Positions 12,201 through 20,873 are shown, counted from the first letter of the stretch. The stretch: DNA of 64,000 bases from Blastomussa wellsi (GCA_947652115.1 OX393563.1:1324329-1388328), one strand, 5' to 3'. Numbers and translations are program-made. The notes: generated by a model not told the origin, from the sequence alone.

Positions 12201-14268
12201 CCAATCGATGACCAATCGATAGTTACATAAAAGTAGTCGCGAACTTCATTGATTGCAATGAAGTTCGATTACGACTAACGTTCACATGTTGCTGTTTGCT
12301 AATTTAAGTTTTTCTGTTAAATTGACTCAAAAAACCAATGGAATCAAAATGTGTAACTTTATTGGTAGTCAATGAAATTGATCATCAATGTCAATCAATG
12401 TTATTAATTATCAATGAAAATGATAATTGATGACAATTGATAATCACAAAAACTTTCAAGATCTATTGTCCATCGATTATCAAAATCAATCAATTAATTG
12501 ATATCGAGTGTCATCGATTGTTATGGATTGTCACTGATCATCTGTTCCATCGATTGTCTAGGCTCTGCACTATAGTAAGCTTGTACACTTCATGATAGAA
12601 ACATATTTTAATAATAACAATGATAATACTTTAACAATAATAATAATAATTATAGCATTTATTAATACACAATAAAATTATAAGGTTATAACAACCTGGC
12701 ACATCCAATCAATGACAATCAATATCAATCAATACCAATCAATATCAGTTAATCAATTGATATTGATAAGCGATGGCCAATCAATGATGAAGGTTTGTGT
12801 GGCTATCAATTTCAATAACAATTGATATATTAATTGGTATCGATTGGTTGCAGATTTCATCATGTTTCAAACAGCAAAAGCACATCAACATCACATCTTT
12901 CAATGCATTAATTATTGTTATGCCTTGAACATTAACAAGAAAACAATACTCTCTTATTTCTCTTACTGTAACACCCAGTACACATGCATACATTAATTAC
13001 ATTTGAAAACACAAACATTTCTTTCCATCCCATCCATGTGTATCCCATGAAAATGGTCACCAAAAACAGAAACGTCTGAAAACGATTATGTGTGGACATG
13101 GGTCAATACTACATACTTCAAAAAACAGAAATTGGTTATGCATGCGGTGGCGAGAGAGGATCCACAACCTTGCATGTAGTGGCCAGAGAGGATCAACAAG
13201 CTTGCATGTAGTGGCCAGAGAGGAGCCACAAGCTCAGACTCTAAAACACCAAGCTGTCCACAATGGTAAACAACTTTAAACGCTTTTCTGCATTCTCCCC
13301 TCTTCTCACTAGCAGTAAACACCTCAATTATCAACATTTCAAAATGGCAAAGATGATAATAAATAATAATAATAATAATAATAACTTTATTGAAGTGTCA
13401 ATGTATTTAGCACCACTGTGCTAATTGGGGACACTGTAAATACGTAAACAAATATTGTAAATGAAACAGAAAGTTCTTAAAAATCCCAACTGGCAGGAGG
13501 CAGACCAGTTGGCTATTTACAAAGCGTGGAGGAGTTGAATTCGGGACCACCGAAGACAAATCCGTTTTAGTGGCAGGGAGGAGGACTCGAACCCGGGACC
13601 ACCTGATTACAAGTCCAGCGCCCTGACCACTGGCCACGCTCGCCTCCATCAAATATGATAACCTCTTCCCAGATTTCTTGGGTCAACATACTCAGGGCCT
13701 CCTAAACATGGCGGCTGATTGAACAATTAGTCTTTAATCTTTAATCATGGTACTCCTAAAACAGTAATGACTATACTAGGTGTGCATGACATTGTCTGTT
13801 CGAAAGTTGGTGTGCCAATCAATAGCAATCAATGGACGCTTTTTGTGTGGTTATCGACTGATTGATACCAATCGATATCAATTACCTAATTGATTGGCTT
13901 TCCGATCATCGATTTCCATCGATTGGACACGCCGGGTATAACAAGGCTACATGTAGGATGATATGGTGGTGCAATTTTAAGCTACACGCCAGACCATCCT
14001 GTATTTCGAAAAGCTTCGATGAAATATATCGATAAACGAACTAATTTTAAACTTAAGCTGAGTTTTATACATGAAACAGAAGATGGGAAATTAGCTCGTA
14101 GACAGGTAGTCTTGATATACCAAATTCAGAAACAACAAAAATCTGCACCATCTGCTTAATACTTCCATTGGTCAAGTCGGTTACAGGTAAGTCGCTAAAC
14201 ACATCAGCACTTACCTTGCCACCCGCCTTGCCGATATATACAATTCCTAGCTTCTGTCCGGCTTGCAT
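6267..14268 (-). CDS. ZMYND19: ZMYND19 homologue, complete, ten exons
   Basis: Exons on the minus strand: 14268-14215, 11948-11889, 10752-10646, 10508-10444, 10053-9975, 9634-9532, 9174-9114, 7972-7914, 7339-7274 and 6347-6267, with stop TAG at 6267-6269. They total 735 bp, encode 244 residues and keep phase at every junction. The human protein has 227 residues. Family landmarks appear in order: MQAGQKLGIVYIGKAGGK at the N-terminus, DGNGANIFAYAFD (about 46-58), WERHCGGVAPGF (74-85), NRLNNL (97-102), YNANGE (about 166-171), and a C-terminal MYND zinc finger. The likely zinc ligands are Cys185, 190, 203, 206, 212 and 216, His224 and Cys228, followed by RDWPSHKKYC. Nine introns have GT-AG or compatible ends except the fourth, which starts GCAAGT. 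In vertebrates ZMYND19 (MIZIP) binds the MCH receptor and acts at the cell periphery; its role here is unknown. I assembled this model by eye, without alignment or transcripts. Confidence 0.93.
6895..7135 (-). mobile_element. tRNA-derived SINE in ZMYND19 intron 9
   Basis: On the minus strand there is a core containing CTTGGGCAAGACCCTTTACT and GTGAATGGGTACCATC, preceded by a degenerate promoter-box-like segment (GGTTTGAGCCCTGGC). The arrangement is that of a metazoan SINE with a conserved central domain. It sits between the last two coding exons, antisense to nothing. Confidence 0.6.
8780..8905 (-). mobile_element. Truncated tRNA-derived SINE, same family as 13357-13650
   Basis: It shares the sequence ATCCCAACTGRCAGGAGGCA and the CTATTTACAA segment with the copy at 13.5 kb. 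The tRNA-like head (GGTCCCGGGTTTAAGTCC on the minus strand) is present, but the 3' tail is lost. Confidence 0.6.
10955..11325. repeat. Unclassified interspersed repeat ending in a poly-C tract
   Basis: The segment has the base composition and G/T-rich texture of a decayed repeat. It lies in ZMYND19 intron 2 and ends in about 17 cytosines at 11306-11322. No terminal repeats or coding similarity were found. Confidence 0.3.
12125..12870. repeat. Cryptic simple sequence rich in ATCGAT / CAATTGAT
   Basis: Words such as CAATCGAT, ATCAATCG, TTGATATC and ATTGATTG recur dozens of times without a fixed period in 12125-12560 and 12700-12870, and again at 13815-13935. The words are self-complementary, so the region can form many small hairpins. 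It lies inside ZMYND19 intron 1. Confidence 0.65.
13357..13650 (-). mobile_element. Full-length tRNA-derived SINE with (ATT)n tail
   Basis: Read on the minus strand, the head (13650 down to about 13575) has A-box-like TGGCCAGTGGTCAGGGC and B-box GGTTCGAGTCC. A unique body follows, and the element ends CAATAAAGTTATTATT and an ATT run at about 13385-13357. The 5' head, body and 3' microsatellite tail are the hallmarks of a SINE mobilised by a LINE. It is in ZMYND19 intron 1, in the gene's orientation. Confidence 0.75.
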
Positions 14269-14330
14269 TATCCCTTAGAATTTGTTTGAAAAACTGAGAT
14301 TTCTAAAGAAAACACAACAAGACAGCTAAC
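14269..14330. promoter_or_regulatory. Putative ZMYND19 promoter, possibly bidirectional
   Basis: This 62-bp gap separates the ZMYND19 start codon (minus) from an ATG on the plus strand at 14331 within ACATGGCGGG. That element also matches the YY1-type site often seen at housekeeping transcription starts. The following 100 bp are CpG-rich. The plus-strand ATG opens 21 codons (MAGSVNCVTVNFAVSGPPMYH) up to a GTGAGG donor. This may be a real first exon or an accident of the YY1-like motif. Confidence 0.35.
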
Positions 14331-15267
14331 ATGGCGGGTTCCGTGAACTGCGTTACTGTCAACTTCGCGGTCAGCGGTCCTCCTATGTACCACGTGAGGG
14401 CTTGGTAACCGGGAGTCATGGAAACGGGGACGAGATGGGAATCCAGAATTTTTGGATTAGGAGCCGGGCAATGGACCAGGATCGACGACAATCCCTTGTG
14501 GCTCCCAATGGTACAGAATTTTCTTCTGAAAGTTGGGTTAACTAAAGGCCATGTAAGGCATGCGAGCCATTCAACTTTACAAGTTCCACTGAAACAAAAC
14601 TATACTGGGCGGAAATGTGACATAAGAAGCACAAAAAGGTATTAATTTATTTATTAACATCACTCGTGGCTTTTGGTTCAGAGATAGCAAATCAAATGGA
14701 CACCAGCTTAAAGACAGTCCTACCCAGCCTCTGTTTATGTCTTTACAGCCCGGCAATATTATCAAAATCTACTTTTACAGCTGTGTATCTGTGATGGGCC
14801 CGGAGGATCTACCAAGAGAATGATTGATTTAGTTAATGAATGAATATTCTCCATACCCCCTCCCCTCCACTGAGATGACTTGCGACTTTCTAATATAACT
14901 AGTATTCTGCTTACGTCACACATGCATTACGTCAATCCTTAGTCGTGCACCCCCTCCTAAGAAAAAGCCTGGATCCACCCCTGGTTATGCCTTCTAATGA
15001 TTCTAAATTAACTTCTGAGAAGTTACTTTGAATTAACGAAATTAGTCTAAATCCAATAACTCTTGAAATTATATAGCTACACAAAAATCCATTATTGTCA
15101 ATACATTTTTTATTAATTTTTGCCAACTGTCCAAATTTAAAATAAATTGGACAGTTTTTGCTTGTCCAATTTAAGAAAAATCTGGATACCTTCCATAAAC
15201 AAATCAATTATCAAGAAAGTTAGTTTGGAGGGCGAAACATTTGCCATGTTCATATATTTTTGGATAC

Positions 15268-15437
15268 TATTTAAGCAATAGACCACAAGTTTCTATGGTT
15301 TATAAGCTGATAAACCAAGCGGGATGTTGGCAGAACACGAGAAGAATTTGTAAATGATTTACGAATTCTTCGAGTGTTCTTCCAACATCCCAAGTGGTTT
15401 ATCAGCCAAGAACCATAGAAACTTGTGGTCTATTGCT
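15268..15437. mobile_element. Foldback MITE with arms of about 75 bp
   Basis: The arms begin AGCAATAGACCACAAGTTTC and end with the complementary GAAACTTGTGGTCTATTGC. They include GGGATGTTGG / CCAACATCCC and a short AT-rich loop. There is no ORF. A further conserved-looking segment follows at 15455-15545 (ACCAATCAGAGCGCGCGC) and may belong to the same element. Confidence 0.75.
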
Positions 15438-15551
15438 TTTATATAATAATTCAGAAGACGCGCGATTTTTCCATGAGTTTACTGGCACAATAAACCATAG
15501 CTGATTGACCAATCAGAGCGCGCGCATTGATTTGGTTATTATATAAATAAT

Positions 15552-15686
15552 TAATAGGTAACAGGACTACATGCCAGTCCAATTTGGAAATAATTGGATT
15601 CAAAAAATTCCTCGAACTGCCAAATTGGCAGTCCTCGGAATTTTTCTCATCCAATATTTTCAAAGTGGACAGCATGTAGTCCCGAG
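15552..15686. mobile_element. Small inverted-repeat element
   Basis: GGACTACATGCC near the left end is matched by GGCATGTAGTCC-like sequence (GCATGTAGTCC) at the right. An inner pair AACTGCCAAATTGGCAGT forms a tight palindrome near 15615-15632. It is non-coding and probably a MITE. Confidence 0.55.
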
Positions 15687-15740
15687 ATTAACGTATGGTT
15701 ATTTATTTAAACAATTGCTATTTGTATTTAATTTTTCCAG

Positions 15741-15889
15741 ATAGTCAATTGACTGATAAAAATCAAGTGGGCAGCCTCTTTGACAGAAATCCAAAAGTCA
15801 TTGGGAAAATGGCATTCCTGTTGGACAAGGATCCAACTATGGATTTGCTCAAATATCTATTCCCAAGCTATTCCCAACCAATTTCTTAA
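15741..15889 (+). pseudogene. Possible exon remnant of an unknown gene
   Basis: After a good acceptor (TTAATTTTTCCAG), an open frame encodes about 49 residues ending at TAA. It includes NQVGSLFDRNPKVIG and FLLDKDPTMDLLKYLFP, which is balanced, protein-like composition. No downstream donor is visible, and the next 50 bp are a decayed tandem of CAATTTCTTAACAATTCT. It may be a terminal exon or a broken gene piece. I do not recognise the family. Confidence 0.25.
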
Positions 15890-16026
15890 CAATTCTCTGC
15901 AATTTCTCAACAATTTCTTAACAATTCTCAACAGGGAATAGCCAGCAATGCACAGATACACCAGGGATACCCCCAGACACCAATTTGGAGGCGGTGCCAA
16001 AAAAATATCTGCAAAAACTATCTGCA

Positions 16027-16779
16027 ATGCCGCAAGCAAAAGAACTTTCCCCCGAAGAAATTCGAGAAATTGTCACTGCAAGAGGAAAACTATCAACCAG
16101 GGAGATACAAAAGAAATTCGGTATTGGCACAACAAGGCTCTACAGAATATGGAGAGAAGCAGGCGTTTTCGATGGAAAAACCTCCATACCAACCGAAACA
16201 GCAGCTGCAAGGCCTGCAACAGCAGAAACCGCGGCTGCAAGGCCTGCAAAGCCTGCAGAAACAGCGGACACAAGGCCTGCAACAGCAGAAACAGCGGCTG
16301 CAAGGTCTGCAAAGCCTGCAGAAACCGAAAAAAAGTGGCAGGATGTTCTTCTGCCGCAGATCCTGGCCGCCGCGCAGGACCTTCAGAAAAATATGGATTT
16401 GTTGTTGGAGACCCAAGAAAGCCACTACGAAGATGTGGAGGAGATTGGGGAAGGTTTGCCGGGGTTGGAAGAGGAAGGGGAACAAAACAGCGAAGGAATC
16501 ATGGAGAGTATAGAAAAAAACAGCAATGCTGTTCGAGAGCAAAAAGACAGAATAGTGGGCGCCGCCAATGCCGCAACGTCTGCTGTTGCGGGTGTTGTGC
16601 AGGTTGTTGGGATTGTTGGTGGGATTGGTTCTGCCTTCCTTCTTCTGCAACACCTGCGACCGAAAGGGTGGCAGGCTGCAAGCACTGCACAGAGAGGATG
16701 CCCTGCAGCACCACCAGAGCAGCAGATCTTGCAAAGACCGCAGAAGTCTGGGAAGAAAGTTTTGCGGCCAATGGACTAG
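16027..16779 (+). CDS. Unrecognised helix-turn-helix protein with Ala/Thr/Pro ten-residue repeats
   Basis: From ATG 16027 this encodes 250 residues. Residues 7-46 (SPEEIREIV ... STREIQKKFGIG ... RLYRIWREAG) have the spacing of a DNA-binding helix-turn-helix of recombinase or transposase type. Residues 56-100 are repeats of the type ETAAARPATA. Residues 101-175 are acidic and helical, likely coiled coil. Residues 177-209 are strongly hydrophobic (SAVAGVVQVVGIVGG). The tail is basic. The frame stays open upstream to 15922, and a CAG acceptor at 15932-15934 suggests it is an internal or last exon. The repeats belong to the same minisatellite that fills 16786-17545. It could be a domesticated or broken transposon protein. 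I do not recognise a named family and do not assign a function. Confidence 0.45.
   Translation: MPQAKELSPEEIREIVTARGKLSTREIQKKFGIGTTRLYRIWREAGVFDGKTSIPTETAAARPATAETAAARPAKPAETADTRPATAETAAARSAKPAETEKKWQDVLLPQILAAAQDLQKNMDLLLETQESHYEDVEEIGEGLPGLEEEGEQNSEGIMESIEKNSNAVREQKDRIVGAANAATSAVAGVVQVVGIVGGIGSAFLLLQHLRPKGWQAASTAQRGCPAAPPEQQILQRPQKSGKKVLRPMD
16196..16330 (+). repeat. Coding minisatellite, about 30-bp unit
   Basis: Units close to GCCTGCAACAGCAGAAAC followed by AGCGGCTGCAAG repeat in steps of 30 bp with shorter variants, in frame with the surrounding ORF. They encode ARPATAETAA-type decapeptides. Confidence 0.8.
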
Positions 16780-16785
16780 AAAGTG

Positions 16786-17545
16786 TTTACAAGGCCTGCA
16801 ACAGCAGAAACAGCGGCTGCAAGGCCTGCAATAGTAGAAAAAGAAAATATCGGCTGCAAAGCCTGCAACAGCAGAAAACAGAAAATATCGGCTGCATGGT
16901 CTGCAAAGCCTGCAGAAAACAGCGGATGCAAGACCTGCAATAGAAGAAAAAGAAACAGCGGCTGCAATAGTAGAAAAAGAAAACAGCGGCTGCAAGGCCT
17001 GCAAAAGCCTACAGAAAACAGCAGCTGCAAGGCCTGCAAAAGCCTGCAGAAAACAGCGGATGCAAGACCTGCAGAAGAAAAAGAAAACAGCGGCTGCAAG
17101 GCCTGCAACACCGGATGCAAGACCTGCAAAAGAAAACAAACAGTGGATGCAAGGCCTGCAACAGCAGAAACAGCGGATGCAAGGCCTGCAATAGAAGAAA
17201 AAGAAACAGCGGTTGCAAGGCCTGCAACAGCAGAAAACAGCGGCTGCAAGGCCTGCAAAGCCTGCAGAAAACATCGGCTGCATAGCCTGCAGAAACAGCG
17301 GATGCAAGGTCTGCAACAGCAGAAACATCGGCTGCAAGGCCTGCAAAGCCCGCAGAAAAAGAAAACAGCGGCTGCAAGGTCTGCAACAGCAGAAAACAGA
17401 AACAGCGGATGCAAAACCTGCAATAGTAGAAAAAGAAAAATATCGGCTGCAAGGCCTGCAACAGCAGAAACAACAGAAACAGCGGCTGCAAGGTCTGCAA
17501 CAGCAGAAACAGCGGCTGCAAAGCCTGCAGAAAACAACATAAACA
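16786..17545 (+). repeat. Minisatellite array, units of about 21-33 bp
   Basis: The same unit as at 16196-16330 recurs about 25-30 times with many length variants, including insertions of TAGAAGAAAAAGAAA-like spacers. Unit lengths are not all multiples of three, so the coding frame drifts between ARPATAETAA, CKACNSRNSG and LQGLQQQKQR readings. It is therefore probably not translated as one protein. Long ORFs on both strands here result from a repeat unit that mostly lacks stops. Confidence 0.85.
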
Positions 17546-17651
17546 GCGGCTGCTTGTCTGGCTTATGGCAATGCAAAAGTGGTCTGGCTTGTGGCAAGAA
17601 AAAAGTTGCCGAAATTTGGTTGCGGGAAAAAAAGGCGCTCTCCTAATTGTT

Positions 17652-17749
17652 GCGTGACTTTATATAATGACTGGTATTCAAAGCTCTAATTGGTTGCCAT
17701 GTGTGACCTTATATAATGACTGGTATTCAAAGCTCTAATTGGTTGCCAT
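17652..17749 (+). repeat. 49-bp perfect-length tandem duplication
   Basis: Two adjacent 49-bp units, 17652-17700 and 17701-17749, differ at only two or three bases. Each contains TATATAATGACTGGTATTC and ends GGTTGCCAT. Each carries TATATAA, so the duplication also doubles a TATA-like motif. Confidence 0.85.
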
Positions 17750-17867
17750 CAGCTTTGCTCACACACAAGGACGAAGAGGGTTTTGCGACAGCTGTGCCCG
17801 GCCGCTGCCACCCCGGCACCCCCTCCACCCCCCTCCACCCCTCGCCCCCACCACCCCCCTCGCTGCC

Positions 17868-18027
17868 AGTAGTAAAGCTGGGGTTTAAAATACCACCTGA
17901 TCTTCAGACATTTATTTACCTAATTTTAAACCCCCAACGGACGAATTTTCGGACGTTGGGGGGTTTAAGTTAGGCAAATAAAAGGCTGAAGATCAGGTGG
18001 TATTTGTTAAACCCCAGCTTTACTACT
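17868..18027. mobile_element. Long foldback element with arms of about 72 bp
   Basis: The left arm starts GTAGTAAAGCTGGGGTTTAA. The right arm ends AAACCCCAGCTTTACTAC. The inner part pairs CACCTGATCTTCAG with CTGAAGATCAGGTG and AAACCCCCAAC with GTTGGGGGGTTT. The loop is about 16 bp and itself carries a GGACGAATTTTCGGAC-type near palindrome. It is non-coding and MITE-like. Confidence 0.8.
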
Positions 18028-18794
18028 TCGGCATTTTGACAAGCACAAAAAAAAGCGATATATCTGTTTGCGATAAACATGGACTGCATTGTCAACAACA
18101 GTAGTGTTAAAACTGTATGTAATTACAAGTGATTGCTACGTTTCCGACAAATTACAGACGAAACTGCGAATTCCGAGCTCTTCGTTTCACAATTGTCATG
18201 GTGGAAAAGTATATGCGTTTTCGTGAGCTAAGGTTTTACATCCTTATTTTTGAACTGAAAAGTGAACTTTGACGTGCTCGGTGTGCGCCCGAAACCGAAA
18301 ATTTAGCTCAAATTCAGTTTTACTTACATCTACGTCTCTTTAGCCAATCACATCACTTGAATTATTCGATCAAACGTTGTGATTGGTTGAAATTAGTGGG
18401 CTTTATGAGAGTATAAAGCACGCTGACGAAGATTTTTGGTTTGTTACGAAAACAGAAAGAATCTGAAAACGAAGGTGAATGTGTTGGGAAATTAATGGAA
18501 AGTACTCGGTTTCTCAAATCTCTATTACTGTTTTATCCAGTAAACTAACAGGTGTAGACAGGAGTATTTTTTCTCAACCATGCAGTGTGCATTGCGGGCG
18601 TAAACAGCTTTGGCCACTATTTTCGCTTATATCGAATCCTTGTATGTCATTCTTCAGTATGTTTTCCTTTACTTCAAGCTATCGACGCATTTTTCAGGAA
18701 CTTTAATTAGCTTTTTGGGTTCTCGAGCATGCGACCTTCAATTCAACTGGATGGCGAGGATCGAAAACCATCTTTTCAAGAAAGCGGCCATGAA

Positions 18795-18910
18795 TAAACT
18801 AGATAATTTAGTTTTATCAACTGGATTGATAATGTGAAATTGGCCACCGTAAAGAGATTCGAAAGCTGACGTGTCGAGCGTTAGCCCTTCGTCGGAGCGA
18901 ATCGCGGATG
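18795..18910 (+). repeat. Dispersed repeat, possibly a retroelement end, related to 52268-52332
   Basis: The sequence GTTTTATCAACTGG-TTGATAATGTGAA-TTGGCCACCGTAAAGAG continues into GAAAGCTGACG and CGAGCGTTAGCCCTTCGTC. The first half recurs in inverted orientation at 52.3 kb. From memory, the block containing GGCTAACGCTCGA is widespread in coral DNA, possibly as part of Penelope-like elements. That attribution is not proven here. Confidence 0.5.
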
Positions 18911-19276
18911 TAGATGAAAATGAGAAATGATCATCGCAGTGAATTAAGCAATTGAAATAAAGAGGGGGGGAGGGGGCAAGGGTATTTTCGTGACGCCGTG
19001 ATTCGGTTTTTTTTTTGTATTCTGTGAATCGTAATTTGATAAAAAAAAAACTGGAAAATACCGGCTACATTTCCCATAACTGAGCTAAATACTCTTGTTC
19101 TTTGACCATCGTAGCTTGATAAGAAATAACACGCAAACTGCGGTGATAAACATTACGAGCAAATTGAACGCATTGCTGGAGAAAAAAAATTATATTTTAA
19201 CTTGACGTTTCATGTCATCATAGATCACCATTCGTATCATCATACATCATAGAGTAGCCATAATATTTACATATTC

Positions 19277-19721
19277 TTAAAATATACAACCTACTGCTAG
19301 CCTTGCTAAGTAAATAATCAATATGAGTGTCCCAATTAATTGCACTTGCTCAAAGGTAACGCCCAATAGTTTCAGTTTCTCTTTCCTCCTTATAATCTCA
19401 AGTGGTTCAGGAGGCGTCCTGGTAGTCTTTCCTCGTAAAAGGAGTTCCCATGTTTTCGTCAAATTAACTTTCATGCGGTTGTTCTCGGACCATTCAATAA
19501 AGGATAGGACTTCCGTTTCATACTCATTTAAGCCTACATTTGCCTCAATCGGCAAACTAACAGTTGATCATTTGCAAATTTAACTTGAAGATTCTTATTA
19601 GTGTTCACTGCTTTGATATCGTTACTAAAGAGAGAAAATAAGACCGGCCCCAAGACTGTACCTTGAGGAACACCCCTATTTATAGAAGCATATTTAGTAC
19701 GGTAACCATCGACAACAACTC

Positions 19722-19798
<77 letters not shown>

Positions 19799-19985
19799 TA
19801 TCGTTTAATCCACTCTCTGCTTTCTCTGATCTAAAAAACTAATCCGTCAATTGATAATATATGGATTAATGTTAACTTGCTTCAACTTACTGCAGAGGAT
19901 ATTGTGTGATACAGAGTCGAAAGCCTTACTAAATTCAAAGGAAAAAATTCTGACAAAGTCGGCGCTACCATCAAGCCGCTTTAGC
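19277..19985 (-). pseudogene. LINE reverse-transcriptase fragment interrupted by a microsatellite
   Basis: Read on the minus strand, the RT blocks come in order: [17 protein letters not shown] (about 19940-19890), DQRKQRV (near 19820), then after the AAT run YASINRGVPQGTVLGPVLF (about 19690-19635). VKFANDQL follows where active enzymes have FADD, then VNLTKTWELLLRG and KLKLLGVTF. The order fits CR1/Jockey-type LINEs. It is inactive: stop codons occur near the microsatellite, the catalytic Asp-Asp is Asn-Asp, and both ends are missing. Confidence 0.85.
19722..19798. repeat. (AAT)n microsatellite
   Basis: About 25 uninterrupted AAT units lie within the RT pseudogene, between two conserved RT blocks. 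Confidence 0.95.
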
Positions 19986-20112
19986 CATGTATGTTGACAT
20001 TTAATTCAAAACATTAAAATTCATTCGCCCAAATGGAACCGCTTCCCGCACGCTTGTATAGAGTGAGAGATATAATAAATATCTTATGAAGCTCGGTTTA
20101 TCAGTCGGTATT

Positions 20113-20873
20113 GGGCGTTTACCATTTACAAAAATTTCCTGGAAATTCCGGTTGGTTTGTAAATGGAACACGGCTTTTTGGTTCGTTCCACTGGAAAATT
20201 TCCGAAAATAAAGGAATTTCGAAAAATTAAGGTAGTCCCGTTTTCCCGGTGGAAATTTCCCAATGGAAATGTGTTTTCCATTTACTGATTTCTCGTCTTT
20301 CTCACCAGTTCCAATCCTTTCACGTCGTTTTCGCAGCCAGTCCCCTCTCATTTTCTTGCTGGGCCGGCTTCAACCAAAACGGCGTTTTCACTTGATGTAC
20401 TGCTGTCTCAAATCTACTAAGGCTCCACATAAGCGGTGGATGATCCTGCTCAAACTACGCAGGGTTATGTCAAACCGGTCTGACACTGTGCGGATCACTT
20501 CCGAGTTCGCAATAAACCGCACGAATGCCAGCACTTGTTTGCAAAGGGGAATTGGAGTTCGGCCAAATTCCTGTCGTGGTGGGACCCTTCCAGTGGCTTG
20601 TGCTTCTCTGCATAGAGCTTCCATGGTGACTCTTGTCATTCTGAAATGACTTTACGTCATCGATCGAATATGCCGGCATAACCGTGGTTTCTGTTAAGGT
20701 CGGGTCTCATGAAAGCAGCAGCTGAGAGGATATATATTTCACCATTATCTTCTGAATTTAGAGAGGGACCTTCGAACGAATGAGACGTGCGTTCAAATGG
20801 AACACACTCTTCCCGAATATATGGAACTTCCCAACGGGAATTTCCGGGAATTTTTTGTAAATGGTAAACGCCC
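20113..20873 (-). mobile_element. Deletion-derivative PIF/Harbinger-like element
   Basis: The 761-bp element has matching terminal inverted repeats: GGGCGTTTACCATTTACAAA at the left, complemented by TTTGTAAATGGTAAACGCCC at the right. The similarity extends through GGAAATTCC. The trinucleotide ATT flanks both ends (20110-20112 and 20874-20876), consistent with the 3-bp target duplication of Harbinger elements. Inside, the minus strand keeps an N-terminal transposase piece (20639-20388). The catalytic DDE part has been deleted. Confidence 0.75.
20388..20639 (-). pseudogene. Harbinger-type transposase, N-terminal fragment
   Basis: The 83 codons include PIPLCKQVLAFVRFIAN, SEVIRTVSDRFDIT and SLSRIIHRLCGAL. 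This resembles the helix-turn-helix region that precedes the DDE domain in HARBI1-like nucleases (an S-x-R-x-V-x-D-R-F pattern, then a second helix ending in hR-x-C-x-A-L). A stop follows, and none of the catalytic DDE region is present. Full-length relatives have about 350-400 residues. It cannot be active, but it could still serve as a substrate. Confidence 0.7.

Noticed and set aside
13575..13650. tRNA gene on the minus strand
   Set aside because: It is the head of a SINE with a body and an ATT tail, and a related truncated copy occurs at 8.8 kb.
16093..17346. 417-codon minus-strand ORF rich in Cys, Leu and Phe
   Set aside because: It is the complement of the minisatellite. It has no start context, splice sites or domain, and its composition simply mirrors the repeat unit.
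16196..17545. CRISPR-like alternation of repeats and spacers
   Set aside because: The genome is eukaryotic, the units vary in length, and the spacers are themselves repeat-derived. This is a minisatellite.
20001..20351. 116-codon minus-strand ORF as a second transposase part
   Set aside because: It runs across the Harbinger terminal repeat into flanking DNA, so it is not one protein.
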